Of a stretch of 64,000 nt of DNA, positions 22,501 to 36,638 are shown piece by piece. Made by a program: the position numbers and the translations under genes. This DNA comes from Thysanoteuthis rhombus (Eukaryota > Mollusca > Cephalopoda > Oegopsida > Thysanoteuthidae): NCBI GenBank assembly GCA_963457665.1, contig OY735219.1:23408287-23472286 (forward strand). The letters run 5' to 3'. The stretch's first letter is position 1; each line of letters opens with the position of its first letter. Under the pieces are notes generated by a model. The model saw only the letters and a program-made list of their open reading frames with translations. It was not told the origin of the DNA and made no database searches.

Positions 22501-25500
22501 TGCAAAATAAACTTTGTTTTTATTTGATCCATGAAACAAAACTTGTTGATTAATCTAGAAGTATCTATAATTATCTGGTCAATAGCTGAAAAAAGTGGTA
22601 GATATTTTTAATATTTTTTTTTATTAGGTGAAATCAAAATATGAAATTCAGAAAAATATTCCACATTAGTATGCATTGATTTTGTTACTATTCATCTGTA
22701 TTGTTTACCTTGTTAGAAAGATATTTACCCCCCCTAAAAGTTGTTTATCAAACAAATATTCATTTTGTGCCACGAATGTTCAAAGATGTTTCGTTTGAAT
22801 ATATTAGATCATATCATAAACATTTTTACAGATTGTCGAAGCAAACATTTCATTGAATCAATTTTTTTTTTTTTACAGAAAAGAAAGATGAAGAGGAAGA
22901 GGATGAACCTCCAACCAAAAAGAAAAAGTAAGTTTTAATTTTAAGTAATAAAAAGCATACTGAATTGTTGACTCTGAAGCAACTTAATTTATCAGGTTGT
23001 CCCATGAGTTATGTCCAAGTTAAGGGTCAGAAAAATCGAAAATTCATGTGTGATCAGAATTTATACATTGACTAATAACCTTTTCAATGATTTGCAAGCT
23101 CCATAATACCATTTTTATTAAAGTATTTTGGTTTGGAAGAAAAGAAGTGTAGAGAGTAGTTTTCACCTGACCATGTATATAAAGAACTACCCTATTGGGA
23201 TAGTTCTAAAAACTCTGGAATAGGTGGTAAATAGATTTTTTTTTTTTTTTTTCCTTCCCCTGCCAAGATATTCAGTTAGATGTGTTTTTTTTTGTTTTTT
23301 TTTCCATAATGTTGTTGGGCTGTTCGAGGCATAATGGAATGCCACACCTTTTTAATTAATCAAACTGGGCCTCTTTTCTTTCAAACTGCTGACATTGACA
23401 AGTAGTTGTTCAAAGTGGATTGTTACAATCCTACCGAAGATATACCAAATTTTCCTTGGATAGTGGTTCATTTAGGGTTTTGCTTTTTGCCTGTTTGTTT
23501 ACACTAAGCCAATGTTTGCGTCATTTTGTAAAATATCCATTTTTCATCACCAATCTGTTAAAAAATGATGGGACGTGTTAATGAGACTTCAGATATCCTC
23601 GTATATCTCTTATGTTTGGCTTCTCTCAAATGGAAAACCCATTTTCCAAGTTGAGGCACTTTTCTGCGATGACAGTGAACCATTGAATGGTTTGAATTCA
23701 TTTCTGAGTCGATTCAATTGTAACAGCATTATTTCTATCCAGTTCAGACAAAAGTAAGACATTAAACTCAGCGGGATTTTTTTTTTTTTGCTTTTTGAAG
23801 CCTTTCGAAGCCTATCAACCACTTCAATTTTAAGAATCTTTCCCATAAATTTCTACAGCATCATTGCCTCTTCCAAACTTGAACATTGTATGTTCTCAGT
23901 AGAGATGTTCATCTTCAGGAGGGTCAAGTAACTATCTAAATTGATCCGCATTTAGTCATTTATTGTTATTACCATCAGTAGTTATAATTAGGAGCAGTAC
24001 TTGTTAGGTTCTCCAGAAGGAGCTTATAATAGAGGACTCCTTTCCATTTATCACTATATACAAAGCATCTTTATCTTCATTGCCTGTCAGTTTGGAGAGG
24101 GGGACAAACTATTTTTGCTATGTTGAAGTTGTGAATTGCACATGAAAATATGGTCTAGTTGTTTTTCTGCTCAATTTATGTGGAAGCCCCACATTCAAGC
24201 AAGTAACTTAACTAAGTTGGTGCGCATGATTTTCATTATTTGATTTGTGGATATGTATCTTGGCTATCTCCTGTGTCCTATAACACTGGTTATTTCCAAG
24301 TATTGTGTTGATTTGGTTACTATCAATCTGAATTCTTCTAACCCAACTATGGAGCATTGTTCAGTCAGAAAGCTCCAGCGCAAAATCTCACAAACCACTT
24401 TTGACACATTTGATCATTCACAGTACCCTCTCCATTAACTGGACAAATCTTTCTTTGTGTCTTTCATTTTTTAGCTTTCGAAAAATTTTTGTGTAACCCA
24501 ATAAGATCGAATTTTTAATGTTGCAATTGTATTTCAGAATTGACAAAGATGATGTGAAACTGGATGACAAGAGAGAACCAATTAAACAGATTGATGCTGG
24601 CAAGGAAGCTGCAATAGAAGCTGAAGTTCAGGCAGCTCGACAAAGAGCAATTGTACCTTTGGAAATTCGTATGAAGCAATTCAGAGATATGTTAGCGGAA
24701 AAGGAGGTAAATACAATACGAATATATTTTACCACTTGAGTCGGTCCAGGATGTCATTCAATTAAAAAATGAGACTGGTGGTTCAACTCTAAGGAATTCA
24801 GAATTAAAATTTAAAACATCCTCTTGGGCCTTTGATGAACTACAAATTTATCCATTTATTGCATCATTACAAAATATCATTTTACTGCACTCCATTTGTG
24901 TACCAGTAATGTTTGAACGTATTCATATGTTATTTTTATATCCATACTGGGAACACAGTCTTGCAGCTGTTGTTAAAAGGAAGATCAACCCTCCTCAAAA
25001 CTCTTACCACACACCTACAGATGCTCTGACACATTGGTTGAAAATTGCTGCTTTAGATACCAATTTCTGCTAATTAATATATGAATCTTCCAGATAATTG
25101 TGACGTATGAATGTTTTACAAATCAATGATGTTTTTTGTCTGTGACACCCAGATCATGTAATTTGCATGAACAAAATATAATGAATGATAAAATATTATA
25201 AATAATATGAATAAGAAATATATCACTGTTAGGATAACTAGCGACCATTCCCAAACATGAAGGACTGGAAGAAAAAAAAAAGTCTAATGAATTTTAAAAA
25301 TGAAACTCCAGAAATGATGTCTGAACGCTAGTGTAATAAGAAAAAATAGATAATATAATAGATGCTATAATATGTCTGTGTAGGGATCATTGTTGCTCTT
25401 TTCCAAAAGAAAGACGCAAAAAACTCATTGAAATCGGTTTTAAAATAACTCTAGGAAACCATGTATGAAGTTTTCAAGGGTATGCAGTAAGGGCTCTTCT

Positions 25501-28500
25501 CATCATTGTTTTCAGTACAATGTCTATTTGAATGTTTATATTCTAAATGAAAAAAAAAACTACTAAAATGTTTATCAGTGGTTTATGAATTTGAGAGCTA
25601 AACAAGTCAAAATGGCTATGGAAAATTCTTTGGCATATTAGCTTCCAAGTACATGCACAGTTTACATCATACTTAATAGCTCTCAGTTATGAAGACACTA
25701 CAAATATGTTTACCAGGGTTCACTGAATAACTCATCTGAAATTTAAAAATATTTATCCATATTAGAATTTGACAAAAATAATTTCCTTCTCAATTCACAC
25801 CCTTCTTCTGCTAGGGAGGATTTAACCACTTGGACCTTTCATGTCCCATTTGCCAGGTCTTTGCTTTTTTTTTGTCTTTCTCTGTTTATGAGGAGAAGAC
25901 AGTTCATGACTGACCAGACCCTTGTAATAATGATTAAACTTATAATTATTACTATAGCAGGTAAATTGAGTTATACAATGTTGGGTATACTGATTTGCGA
26001 ACATTTTGAAAATATAAAATGTTCATGCACTTTTTAGGATTTGTTGGAAACCTCAAAATATTAAAGATTCTCATCAATAATTGTTGCAGAAATGTTGGCT
26101 ACTTGAGTTCAACTTTATTAAAATATGTACCGTCTGTTCTGTAGATTCATGGTTAAGCATAAAATCACTCTGATCAAATTATTATTTCAAGGGATGAATA
26201 TTTCTACTGTAAAAGAATTGATTCCGTTTTTTGATTTTGTATATTAATCTCCCTCCTCGGTCAATATTGATATTTTGATTTCTTGATTTTTGTGTAGGTA
26301 TCTGCATTTTCCACCTGGGAGAAAGAATTACACAAAATTGTATTTGATCCTCGTTACTTGTTGTTGACTTCCAAAGAACGGAAACAAGTATTTGAACAAT
26401 ATGTGAAGGAACGGGCTGAAGAAGAAAGGCGTGAAAAACACCGTAAACTGAAAGAGAAGAGGGAATCTTTCAGAATGTTGATGGAAGAGGCAAAACTTCA
26501 TGGAAAGTATGTAGATTTTTTTTTTTATTTCAAATTTTTTTTATCAATTTAAATTATGATTTGATATTTTGGTTTGACTAAAATGCAGAAAGTTCATTTT
26601 ACATGATAGCATAAATGTTGTTGCTAAAAATATAACATTGATGCATCTATAAACTTTATCATGATTGTATATTAAAATGATTTATTTTCTACTATAAAAT
26701 GAATTTTGTTGAAATGAATCGTCATAGTCATGTGGCTTTTAATTCAGGAAAAAAAGCTTTGATATTTTTCAGGCCTAAATTTTACTTTAGATTGAATTCA
26801 AGTGAGAATTATCAAAATGATGAAATTGTTTGTGAAAGAACATTTCTGCTAAATTTTAATTTTCAACAATATCTATATCCAAATTCTCTAATATCTATCA
26901 TCTTCTGAAATAAATATTGTTTAATGTGCATATAATACCTTTTGATTTTACAATTAATGAATTTGAATTAACATTATTGATCTGGTGATATTGCTAGTAA
27001 CATTCAATTTGTGTTATCTAAATGCAAGATATGCTTGGATATTCTAATCCAGTCAACTATATTTGGATCCTCCAGGTTTTGTTCCTGTCCACTGTATGGG
27101 AAGCTGATCGATAGCTAATAGGTTGCATATTGCAACACCTTTGTTGCTTCATCTATGAATACTCTGATTTAGGTGGTGGGTGCCAAAGAAAACCTATATT
27201 TTCCATGAAAACATTTTTTTCAACAGATTTTATCAAAATTTATAAAATTGTGACTAGCAAATATAAACAGTTGAACATTACATGTCCTAGGAAGAATATT
27301 CTTTTGTTCTTGATCGTAGCAACAGCAGTTGATCATTTTCCATCTCAACTAAGGAAATTTTTAGGTTGCAAAAATGACTTCTTCCTTTTCAAGCTATCTT
27401 TTATTCAGTAGCATCCAACAAGATATACTTTCTTTTGAACAGTATATCTAATAGGTCAATACAGGGTATTATATATAATTCCTATGGTACTATATATGCC
27501 CAAAGAACCATTGTATCGATATTCCATCTTACACATTTGTTTGTGTTTACAGGTCCTCTTTTAGTGACTTTGCAGCCAAGTATGGTAAAGAAGAACGTTT
27601 CAAATGTATTGAAAAAATGAGGGAACGAGAATCTATGTTTGGTGATTATGTATCTGAGCTACGCAAAAAAGAAAAGGAAGAGAAGTCCAGTCAGAAAGAG
27701 AGGGTATGTATCAATGTATGTTTAGGGTTCAATCTTTTTTTTCCTTCCCACCTCCATTTAAAACTATAATTTGATGATTTCATGAGTAAACTTTTAAAAA
27801 ACTTTGTAATTCATGGATTTTTTTAAAGGTTCTTGAACCTTAAGTATTAAATGACTTATGAATCATCACATAATTTTTTTAGCAGAAAAGATATTGCTAG
27901 TCAAGTTTTATTAATATAATACACATACATATAATATTACTGGTGTACATATACAATGCGTGTATGTATGCATATATAGTTGCATATAATGTGTGTATAT
28001 CATGTGTGTATATGTGTGTATATATGTATGTGTGTGTATATATATATATTTATGTGTGTGTATGTATGTGTGTATATATATATATGTATGTACATACACA
28101 CACACACTCATACACATACACATAAAAAACACACGTAATTTCCTTTCAGCTTTTCCCTTGGAAGTCTGTGTTGATGAAATCATTTGTTATTCAAGTGACT
28201 TTATTTCAGGGATTTACCAGTGTTGTCAAATGTTCTAAGAATTATAGATTTTATTTTTTTTTTTTTTTTTTATTCGAATATTTTTTTGCTTGAAGTTGAG
28301 ATTTTTTCCCTGATTCATTTACACTTTATTGTAGTGTTTCTTAGATCTTGTTTCTTATTGATGGCATTTCTATTGTAATTTCCAATGCAACATGTATCTG
28401 TGTTTTTATTGTAATGTTTATTTTGATCACAGATAAGGCAACTGATTCAACCTCTGTATTAATTCAAATAATTTGATTATATTTGTTGCATGATTTGAAA

Positions 28501-31500
28501 TTTTTTTAATACAATATCATTAATAATTTAAGGTCATCAGAACATTGAGTAATTTTTTATTTTTTCTTTAATTTAAAAGAAATTTTAATGACTGAAATTC
28601 TGTATTGCTAGTAAATAATGTGCAGTTTTAATACTGATCATAAAGTTAATGATAATTTTATACATAAAGCTATTTCTTATATCATCACTTTATTCAAGTA
28701 TATCTCTGGCACTCTTTTAAACAATCAACCTAACTATTAAGCTAGTAAATTTTATTTCATTTTGTAATTGTTCCCAGTTCAATAAGCACAATTGTTAAAT
28801 TTCCAAGTGTTCATAAGAATGTTTGGGTAGATTGCAGTTTGCTGGTTCCTGCAAGTTGGTTTTTTTTTTTTTTTTTTCTTATGTTTTTATATACTTTAGG
28901 AAATTAGGTTAGAGGGGAAAAATAGTGTATCAGAAATGAGACTCAATTTTTTTTTTTTTTCTTTTTCTTTTTTTGAGATTTTAAAATGCTAAAATGATTC
29001 TATGACTTTTTAAGAAGAGAAAATTTTTTTTCACCATATTCAACTAGATCTATCGAAAATCTCCAAGTTTTCTTTTGATGCAGTATATAAGCAGATAGTG
29101 TTTTTTTTTCTTTAGTCTTTTTTTTTCTCTAGATTAAATCAAAATAGTTTCTCATCCCTAAAAAAAAAATTGTGTTGCTGTTAACATTTTTGGTGCTTAG
29201 AGAATTATGTTACCCTCATTTAGAAACCAATACAGCTTGTATTGACTCGGTCACCTTGCTGTATTTCATTTTTTATTAAGGGAACTGGTGAACTGCAAGA
29301 CCACCCAATGTTTATGATGTTCTAACTATTTAAAGTCTTTGAGTTTCAATATTTTTTCTGATGAATAATTTTATGTCCCTTTCAAAAGAAAGCCTTGCAG
29401 TTACAGTCAAGTAAGGCCCGAGGTTGAATTTGTCGATGTGCAGTCTCAGTTGCATTGAGTTATGGATATTTCATCAGCCATTCCAGACGAATTGCTCTGG
29501 CGCATACGTAGCCAATTGGCTATATCAGTGACTGGTATTTGTTTCTTCTGTATCTTTTGTTTGAATGAACTTTGTTAGGTTATTACATGAAATTTGATTG
29601 GGTCATTCCATGCTTATTGTATTTTGTTACATCGAATAGAGGCAGCACTAATTTCCTCATTTTAAACAGAGTTGCTGTAAGAAGCTTTTTTTAAACTTCT
29701 GGGTAAATTTGGTTTAGAAACCCGTTATGATTCATATATTTCATGATAGTTCCATTTTCTTTTCTTTTTTTTTTTTTTAAATATATGTACATATATATAA
29801 ACCATTTGCAATGGCTAATCAGATGTTATTTTTCTCTTAATTACCAAAAGAATTGATTTTGCTGGACATTTTAATGTTTGTCAATTTTAACATTGTTGCT
29901 AAAAAGTGAACTCGGATAAATATCAAAACTAATTCCTGCTGCCTCTTCTAGTTCACCTTATGTAAATTAGTGACTGTATAAATTTTCAGAGACCTTTTGC
30001 ATGCTTTGCATTGCGTTTTACTCGCTGCCTTACTATCTCTGTATGGAATGGCCCTATCATTAAAAGAAAAAGATTAAGTCTACACGATTAAAAGTTGTAG
30101 CCTTGTTTCATTTGTATGTGATCTAGTGTGTTGCTGTGTGAATGTGGGTTTTTTTTCTGCCACATACACAACTGTTTACTGATACAAGTGGCTGCTACTA
30201 TGAGAAGGGCTCTATATTTTACACTAGGCAGCAAGGCGAAATTAAATAGTATTTTAATTCAAGCATTCATAATTTTTACCTCCATGGACTTGATTTACAG
30301 CTAAAATATATAGAATGAAAAAAGAAAAATACTTAAAGGATAAGAATTTAATGATTTGCCTATATTTGGAAGTTGTTGCATAGAATATTACATGCAAAAG
30401 GTTCATTAAAATTTATTGTAAAACTCATAAGTTTGGGAAATTTGAGAAAAAATTTTCTATGCTTTTAGCTACATCTCTTTAATTGAGCAGAAAAATTCTA
30501 TCATCTATATGCGTGCACACATACACACACACTGAGGGAGATTTTATGCAGATTAAGTTCAAATTTTCATTAAGTTGTTTATCCTTCAGTGAATGCACAT
30601 TTAACTTTTTTCTTCATGTATCAGCACATGGTTAGTTTCCAACACTTTGAAGCACCTATACATGTAAATCCTGTTATTTACCACAGTGTTCCTTTTTTTT
30701 TTTAAGAAAACAATCTTTTATTCTTTCTATTAACATGTTTTGAAGTTTAAAATTAGCAACAATTAAAAAATTTTGCTCATGAGATAGAATTTATTAAATA
30801 GTTGTATTCACAGATATAAATATGTGTATGAAGCTTACCATTTTTCATCTTATTGATCATTTAAAATTTCTGTTGAGGCTAGATTTGTATTTTTCTTTTT
30901 TTTTTTTTTGTAGTTCTCAAAAATCTTGGAGTAATTTTGATATCCAAAATGATTTCTGGTTTCTGTTGTACCTTGTAGTTCTATAAAACTGGCTGTATTA
31001 GTCACATAATTTATTTGTTCGATCATCTTATTTTCCTCAATTGAAATAATCCGTTGATTGATCAATTTTGTTACTAAAATTGAGAGTTTAGTAAGCTTAT
31101 TTTCATAAAGGGAAGGAAAGGATTCATGTCTGAAATCTGTTTTTATTATTAAGCAAGCAAAAAGAATTCAAATTTTTTGATCCTGTATCTGAAATCAACT
31201 TCATGGAGAGCAAATGTGTTAAATATTCTTATTGTGCAAATTTACCATCGTTCACTTTCTTTAGATTTTTCAGTACGGTTTATGGACTCACATTTCATAG
31301 ATGTTAAACATTTCTGTTCCCAGTAAACTATATTTGCTGCCAATTTTCTAATATTGCACCCATCTCTCTGGTATTTATTGATTATTATCATGAAAGAAGT
31401 GATGATTATAACTGATCATAATTTCATAAAATGTGTCTTTACTGTATTTTCATTTTTACCTGAAACATTTCTTGCACTTCTGTTGTATGTATTAATAATA

Positions 31501-32592
31501 GAAGTCATGATATCTTGATTTATACTTGCACCAGACTTGGAATATCTGTATCTATTTTGAGCAAAAGTTTTGTCTGCTTTGAAAGTTATGAACTTCTATG
31601 AACGGTGGAAGTTGAATAAATATACTTCATTTCCTCCATTTTGAAATTTGTTTCAGGAATTTTGAAGCAAAAGCGAGACGGCATTTAGAATACTTAGTTT
31701 TTAGATGCTTCTGTTGTGTGCATATAGATAGATATATATATATATGGTTTAGTCAACAAGAGTAATTGATTATTTGGATTGTAATATTTGCTTCAAAAAT
31801 TTTCTTCATCAATACTCAAATTATTTTTGTATTCTGAGAATATAAGAAAAACAAAATGGACTGAGACTTGAGAGATTAATGCCGAGTAATTTTGTCAAAT
31901 ACATTTGTTGATTCTTACAAATGCTGAAATAATAACGAAATTGATATAACAAAATTTTCAATGTTATTAATGGGAAATAAAATGTTTCAATTTCCCCAGT
32001 ATTAATTATAGGATTATTCATTTTGGCCATTATTATTCTCTTATTCATTAAAGAATTCGCAAACGTCTCGTGGAGAAAAAAATTGAGAACGCATTCCTTT
32101 TATTATTGAAAAGGATGGTTTACAAACTGAATATGCAGCAACAAGACAAAATTTAGTTGTGGTGTGAGGTATTATTCTTAGGTTTGTAAAAACACCTCAA
32201 GTTAGTTTCAAGTAGCTGTTTGAAATCATACTTTGAAGTGCTTGGTGTGTATGAGTTGTCTCTTATCGATTAAATATGTGAATATATATATCTTAAATTT
32301 TAATTCAAAAGGTACCTCACAAATGACAAATTTTCATAATAAAGTGATGATAACTGGCTGACTCTCTTTATCTAAAAGCTTAATTTGTTACTTATTTCTT
32401 TTCAAGCAGTTTCTCAACTGTTTATGATTTAAGTATATCCTAAAAAGTATTTCAAGTATTTTCTTTAAAAAAAGATAAATTTGTGAATATTAAATTAAAA
32501 ATATCAGTTTATAGCAGCTGCAATATTTGAAAGTTTTCATTTTTTTTTCCTTTTGTATTTGCATCTAATGTATGTATATATATATATGTGTG

Positions 32593-32623
<31 letters not shown>

Positions 32624-35600
32624 CATACATATATATATATATATATATACACATATGCATATGGTCAAATTACACTGGCAACACAACTGTTGTCTGTAAG
32701 TTTTGCATTAATTCTTATTTTTCAGAAAAGTTTCAAGTTGGCTGGGGAACCTGTTATTTCATCAAATCTTTCTATTCCTATTTATATTTTTTGACATATG
32801 GCTGCAGTTTTTGTGTGATAAACTTCTTGAAACTTTGTATTTATTTTGACTATTTTATGGCTTGATTTGGTTGAGTAGTTAACCATCAATTAGGGCTTGT
32901 CATTTATTTGATGCAGCAACTGTGTAAATTGTGTATTGGTAATGTAATTTATATTTTGCTTTCTATAAGTTTTTTTTTTTTTCCTCCAAGAAATCAATTT
33001 ATGAATTTGTATTTGATAAGCTGAAACACAAATATTTTAGAAGCAGACATCTGAATTCTTTTTTATCATAGATTTTCTCACTTTCCATGATTCATCAACT
33101 CGAAGAAAAATCACAAATAAAAATATTTTCAAAATGTTTTGAAAAAAAAAAAAGAAGCATATTTTTTTTTCAGTTAGTAGACTTGAAAAGTTTACTTTTT
33201 GAAAATATTCAATGTTTCCAATGGCTATAAATTCAGTTTCGTTTCTCATGCTATTGTATATTACCAGCAAAAAAAAACATTTTTCATAGCTTTTTGGAAA
33301 TAAGTATTTTACATAAATTTGGAATTTTCAGAAGGTAGTTAATTTGGGAAGAGAATTCATTAACATGTAAGGCCTGATATTAAATATAGTAGTGGTTTTT
33401 TTTTTTCTTTCTTTTTTTTCCTTAATTAAAAAATCACTCTATGCACATCATTTTTTTTTCCCCCTTCTAAATTCACTTATTCCTGTAAATTTTAAGATGC
33501 ACAAAACAGTATTTTTGAAGATGGAATTTGGCAACACTCCTAATCTTACCTAGATTTTTTTTTCTCTTTTTGTTCTTGGAAGGGTTACCATCTTATGAGC
33601 CCAATGAAAAATATTTACCAGGCTTGTTACTTCTTTAATTAATCATTGAAAATTGAAGTTACATGTTTCATGATAGAATAATGCATATCTACTTGTATGA
33701 GTTAACGAATTAACTCTATACCTAAATATGTAGTTTTGTTTTGTTTTTTTTGTTGTTTTTTTTTCAATCATACTAATGGTTTGTTACTTCTTTCAAAAAA
33801 GTACCAATAATTTAGTTTTTAGATGATTCAAGTTTTTGAATAATTGACCTTACATCAATGATGGCGACAGTCTTATATTGGTGTTGTTATCTGGCTTGAA
33901 CAAATATTAAGTAAAATGTACCTTTTTTTTTCCCTTACTAATTATTAATCTCTATGTGATACATCATTCTTTACTGGTTGATGCATATTTAGTTTCTTAT
34001 CTTAGTTTAATTCTCTCTTGTTTTTAATCTTAAATACATATAAGAGTTGATAGCATTTAATCACTTATCTTTTAGTTTGTGAGCCCATTATCTCTTGTTG
34101 ATCCTTTAGATTCTTTCTATGCTATATTTATTCACATTCCATTTGTAAATGAAAACTTGAATATACAAACTCTGGTCAGTTTGTGTCGACAATTGGATTT
34201 AATGAAAATTGAAACTTTTAGGTGTATATTACTACATTCTCTTGAATTGAACTTCTTGTTGGTAGAATCTGGTGATTCTTTAATTATGGTCAAATAAATT
34301 AGTGATATTTTCATCTTTGGAATTGGAAATTTTCTACTAAAGCAACAAACTAGATGTAAATTCATAATTTAGCTTTTATACTCAATATTTTGAAAGAAAC
34401 TTCATAATTAAACTTACATAGACATCTGCCTCGTACTAACTTTCCCCAAACTAAAACTTCCGAATACGAAAGAATTATGGCAGAAGAAAATCAGTATAGC
34501 ATATGTTTTTCACTTGGATGTTGCACTTATAATGAATTTAATTGTGGTTTATTAAACTTAAAAAATGTGGTAACTTTCTTTTAAACTAAGGTAAACTTTT
34601 TATTTTTCAATACATGAAAAATATTGATCCAATTGTATTCAGTTTCCTTTCAACAACAAAAAAGTTCCTTTTGATATTAATTTCTCATTGGAAGTTTCTC
34701 GTAATTTTGTTCAAAATATATCCTATTTATATTTTATTAACGTTAATGTTTTCATGTAATTTTCTATTTATTTGCTAATTTGGCATATTTCCATTCCTTT
34801 TTTTTTTATCACTATATATTCATGCACTTTTATCATGTTTAAATTTACAAATATTATGTTTTCAAATATATGTATATTTTCATCTAATTCTGTATTGTAT
34901 CAATAGCTCCTTTTCAGTAAATGATTAGAATAGAAAATTCATTTGTAAATTCCTTTCTAAAAATGATATCAGTTTCATTATTGAAACTTTAATAAAAATG
35001 TTCATTATACAGCTAAAAAGGTTTTTAAGGTAAAAATATTCATGCATCTTTTACTATCTCATATATGGCTTGTCAGAAAAAAAACCTGAAGCAATTTTGA
35101 ACAGTTGTCTTACATTGTTGACCACTTGGCTACCTGAAAATGATGTAACATTCAATTTGTAAGCTTCATTGTAATTTTTCATAAAACTTTGGAACTCGGA
35201 TGAAATAGCCTAAATTTTTTTAAAATATGGATGATAATATAGCTGCTGTCTCATAATCTAAATTGCAAGTGCTTAAGAATTTACATTCTGTGTTCATTTT
35301 GAGCTTAGTGGAATGAGAGTTGAGAGAAAGAGGGGGAAAAAGAACTGAGTGACTGCTGTTGTCTTGGCTACAACAGATTTTTCCCATCATGCTTTATCAA
35401 AATGCTATTTGAAGAAGAAAAACTCTTGAAGAAAACCTTCACAAATATTGTTTTTCAGGTAGTTCCTGGCCTTAGTGGTTACCTATCATACAAAGATCGT
35501 AGCTTTTGCACGGTACGTGGTAGTCTATTCTGACTCATTGGTGGTGCTAGTAATTAGTATAATGAATACTGTGTTGGTTATGCCTTATCAACTATTGTTT

Positions 35601-36582
35601 CTATTTTTAATTGTTCAGAAGATTTACAGTTTTATTATGATTTTTTGGAAATTATTTAATCTATTTAGCACACACACCAAGTTTCTCAGTTATAAGTCGC
35701 TGATTACCACTTCTCGATAGTCGTCTGACATGTAAAAAGATCAACTCAGCACAACAGATGTCTTACTTGTTAAGATGCTTAGAATAGATGGAATTTTCTC
35801 CTTAGTATTTTGTAAGCACTCATTAAGTAGCATGATTTATTCATTATAGGATACTTAAGGTAGGATAATAGATGAACATTTTAATTTTGAAGATGAATTC
35901 AGTATCTTTATGGCTGTCACCAACACAGCTGATGATCAATTATATTTAATTATTGTATTTGATTTTTGTGAGATTTCAGTAAACTATTTTAAATAGAATC
36001 TTGTCTAGAGTTGGGAATTTTCCTCAGCTGAGAATCTTGTGAGAGAATTAAACTCTCCTGAGTTTGATCATGTATCTATTAGTAATTTAATAGATGGATC
36101 CAATTATGTATAATCAGGATTATGTGACTTAATGGGATCAAATGTGTGAATTTGATTTTATGATATTCAAGAGAGTTGAGATGTTATCTCTACAATTTGA
36201 TTCAAATTAAAATTTTTATGGAGCTTCAGTTGCATAAAGTGTGTATATGTCTTATTTTTCCTTTTCTAAACCCCCTATGTTGGCTTTTTTTTTTTTTTTT
36301 TTTTTTTAATAATTTTATACTACATAAGTTATTGATTCACTCCATGTCATTTTGAATCCTCCCCCCAACTTTAATTTGTGTATAAATAATTTCAGAGCAG
36401 TTTTTAGTGACGTTTTCTCCTCTGATCACTGAAGTGAATACGATATAACTTTGGGCTTTTGGTGAATTTCCTTCTATTTTGGGTTTGAATTCAAATACAT
36501 GGGTTTTTATGTTGAATTATTAATAAAAAAATCTTCAAAGTATGTAGCGTGAAGTACTGAATTTTCATTTTCATTCTATTTT

Positions 36583-36638
<56 letters not shown>

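Noticed and set aside
27911-28238. Several open frames of 60-90 codons on both strands
   Set aside because: They are translations of the TG/TA/CA microsatellite and have no protein-like composition.
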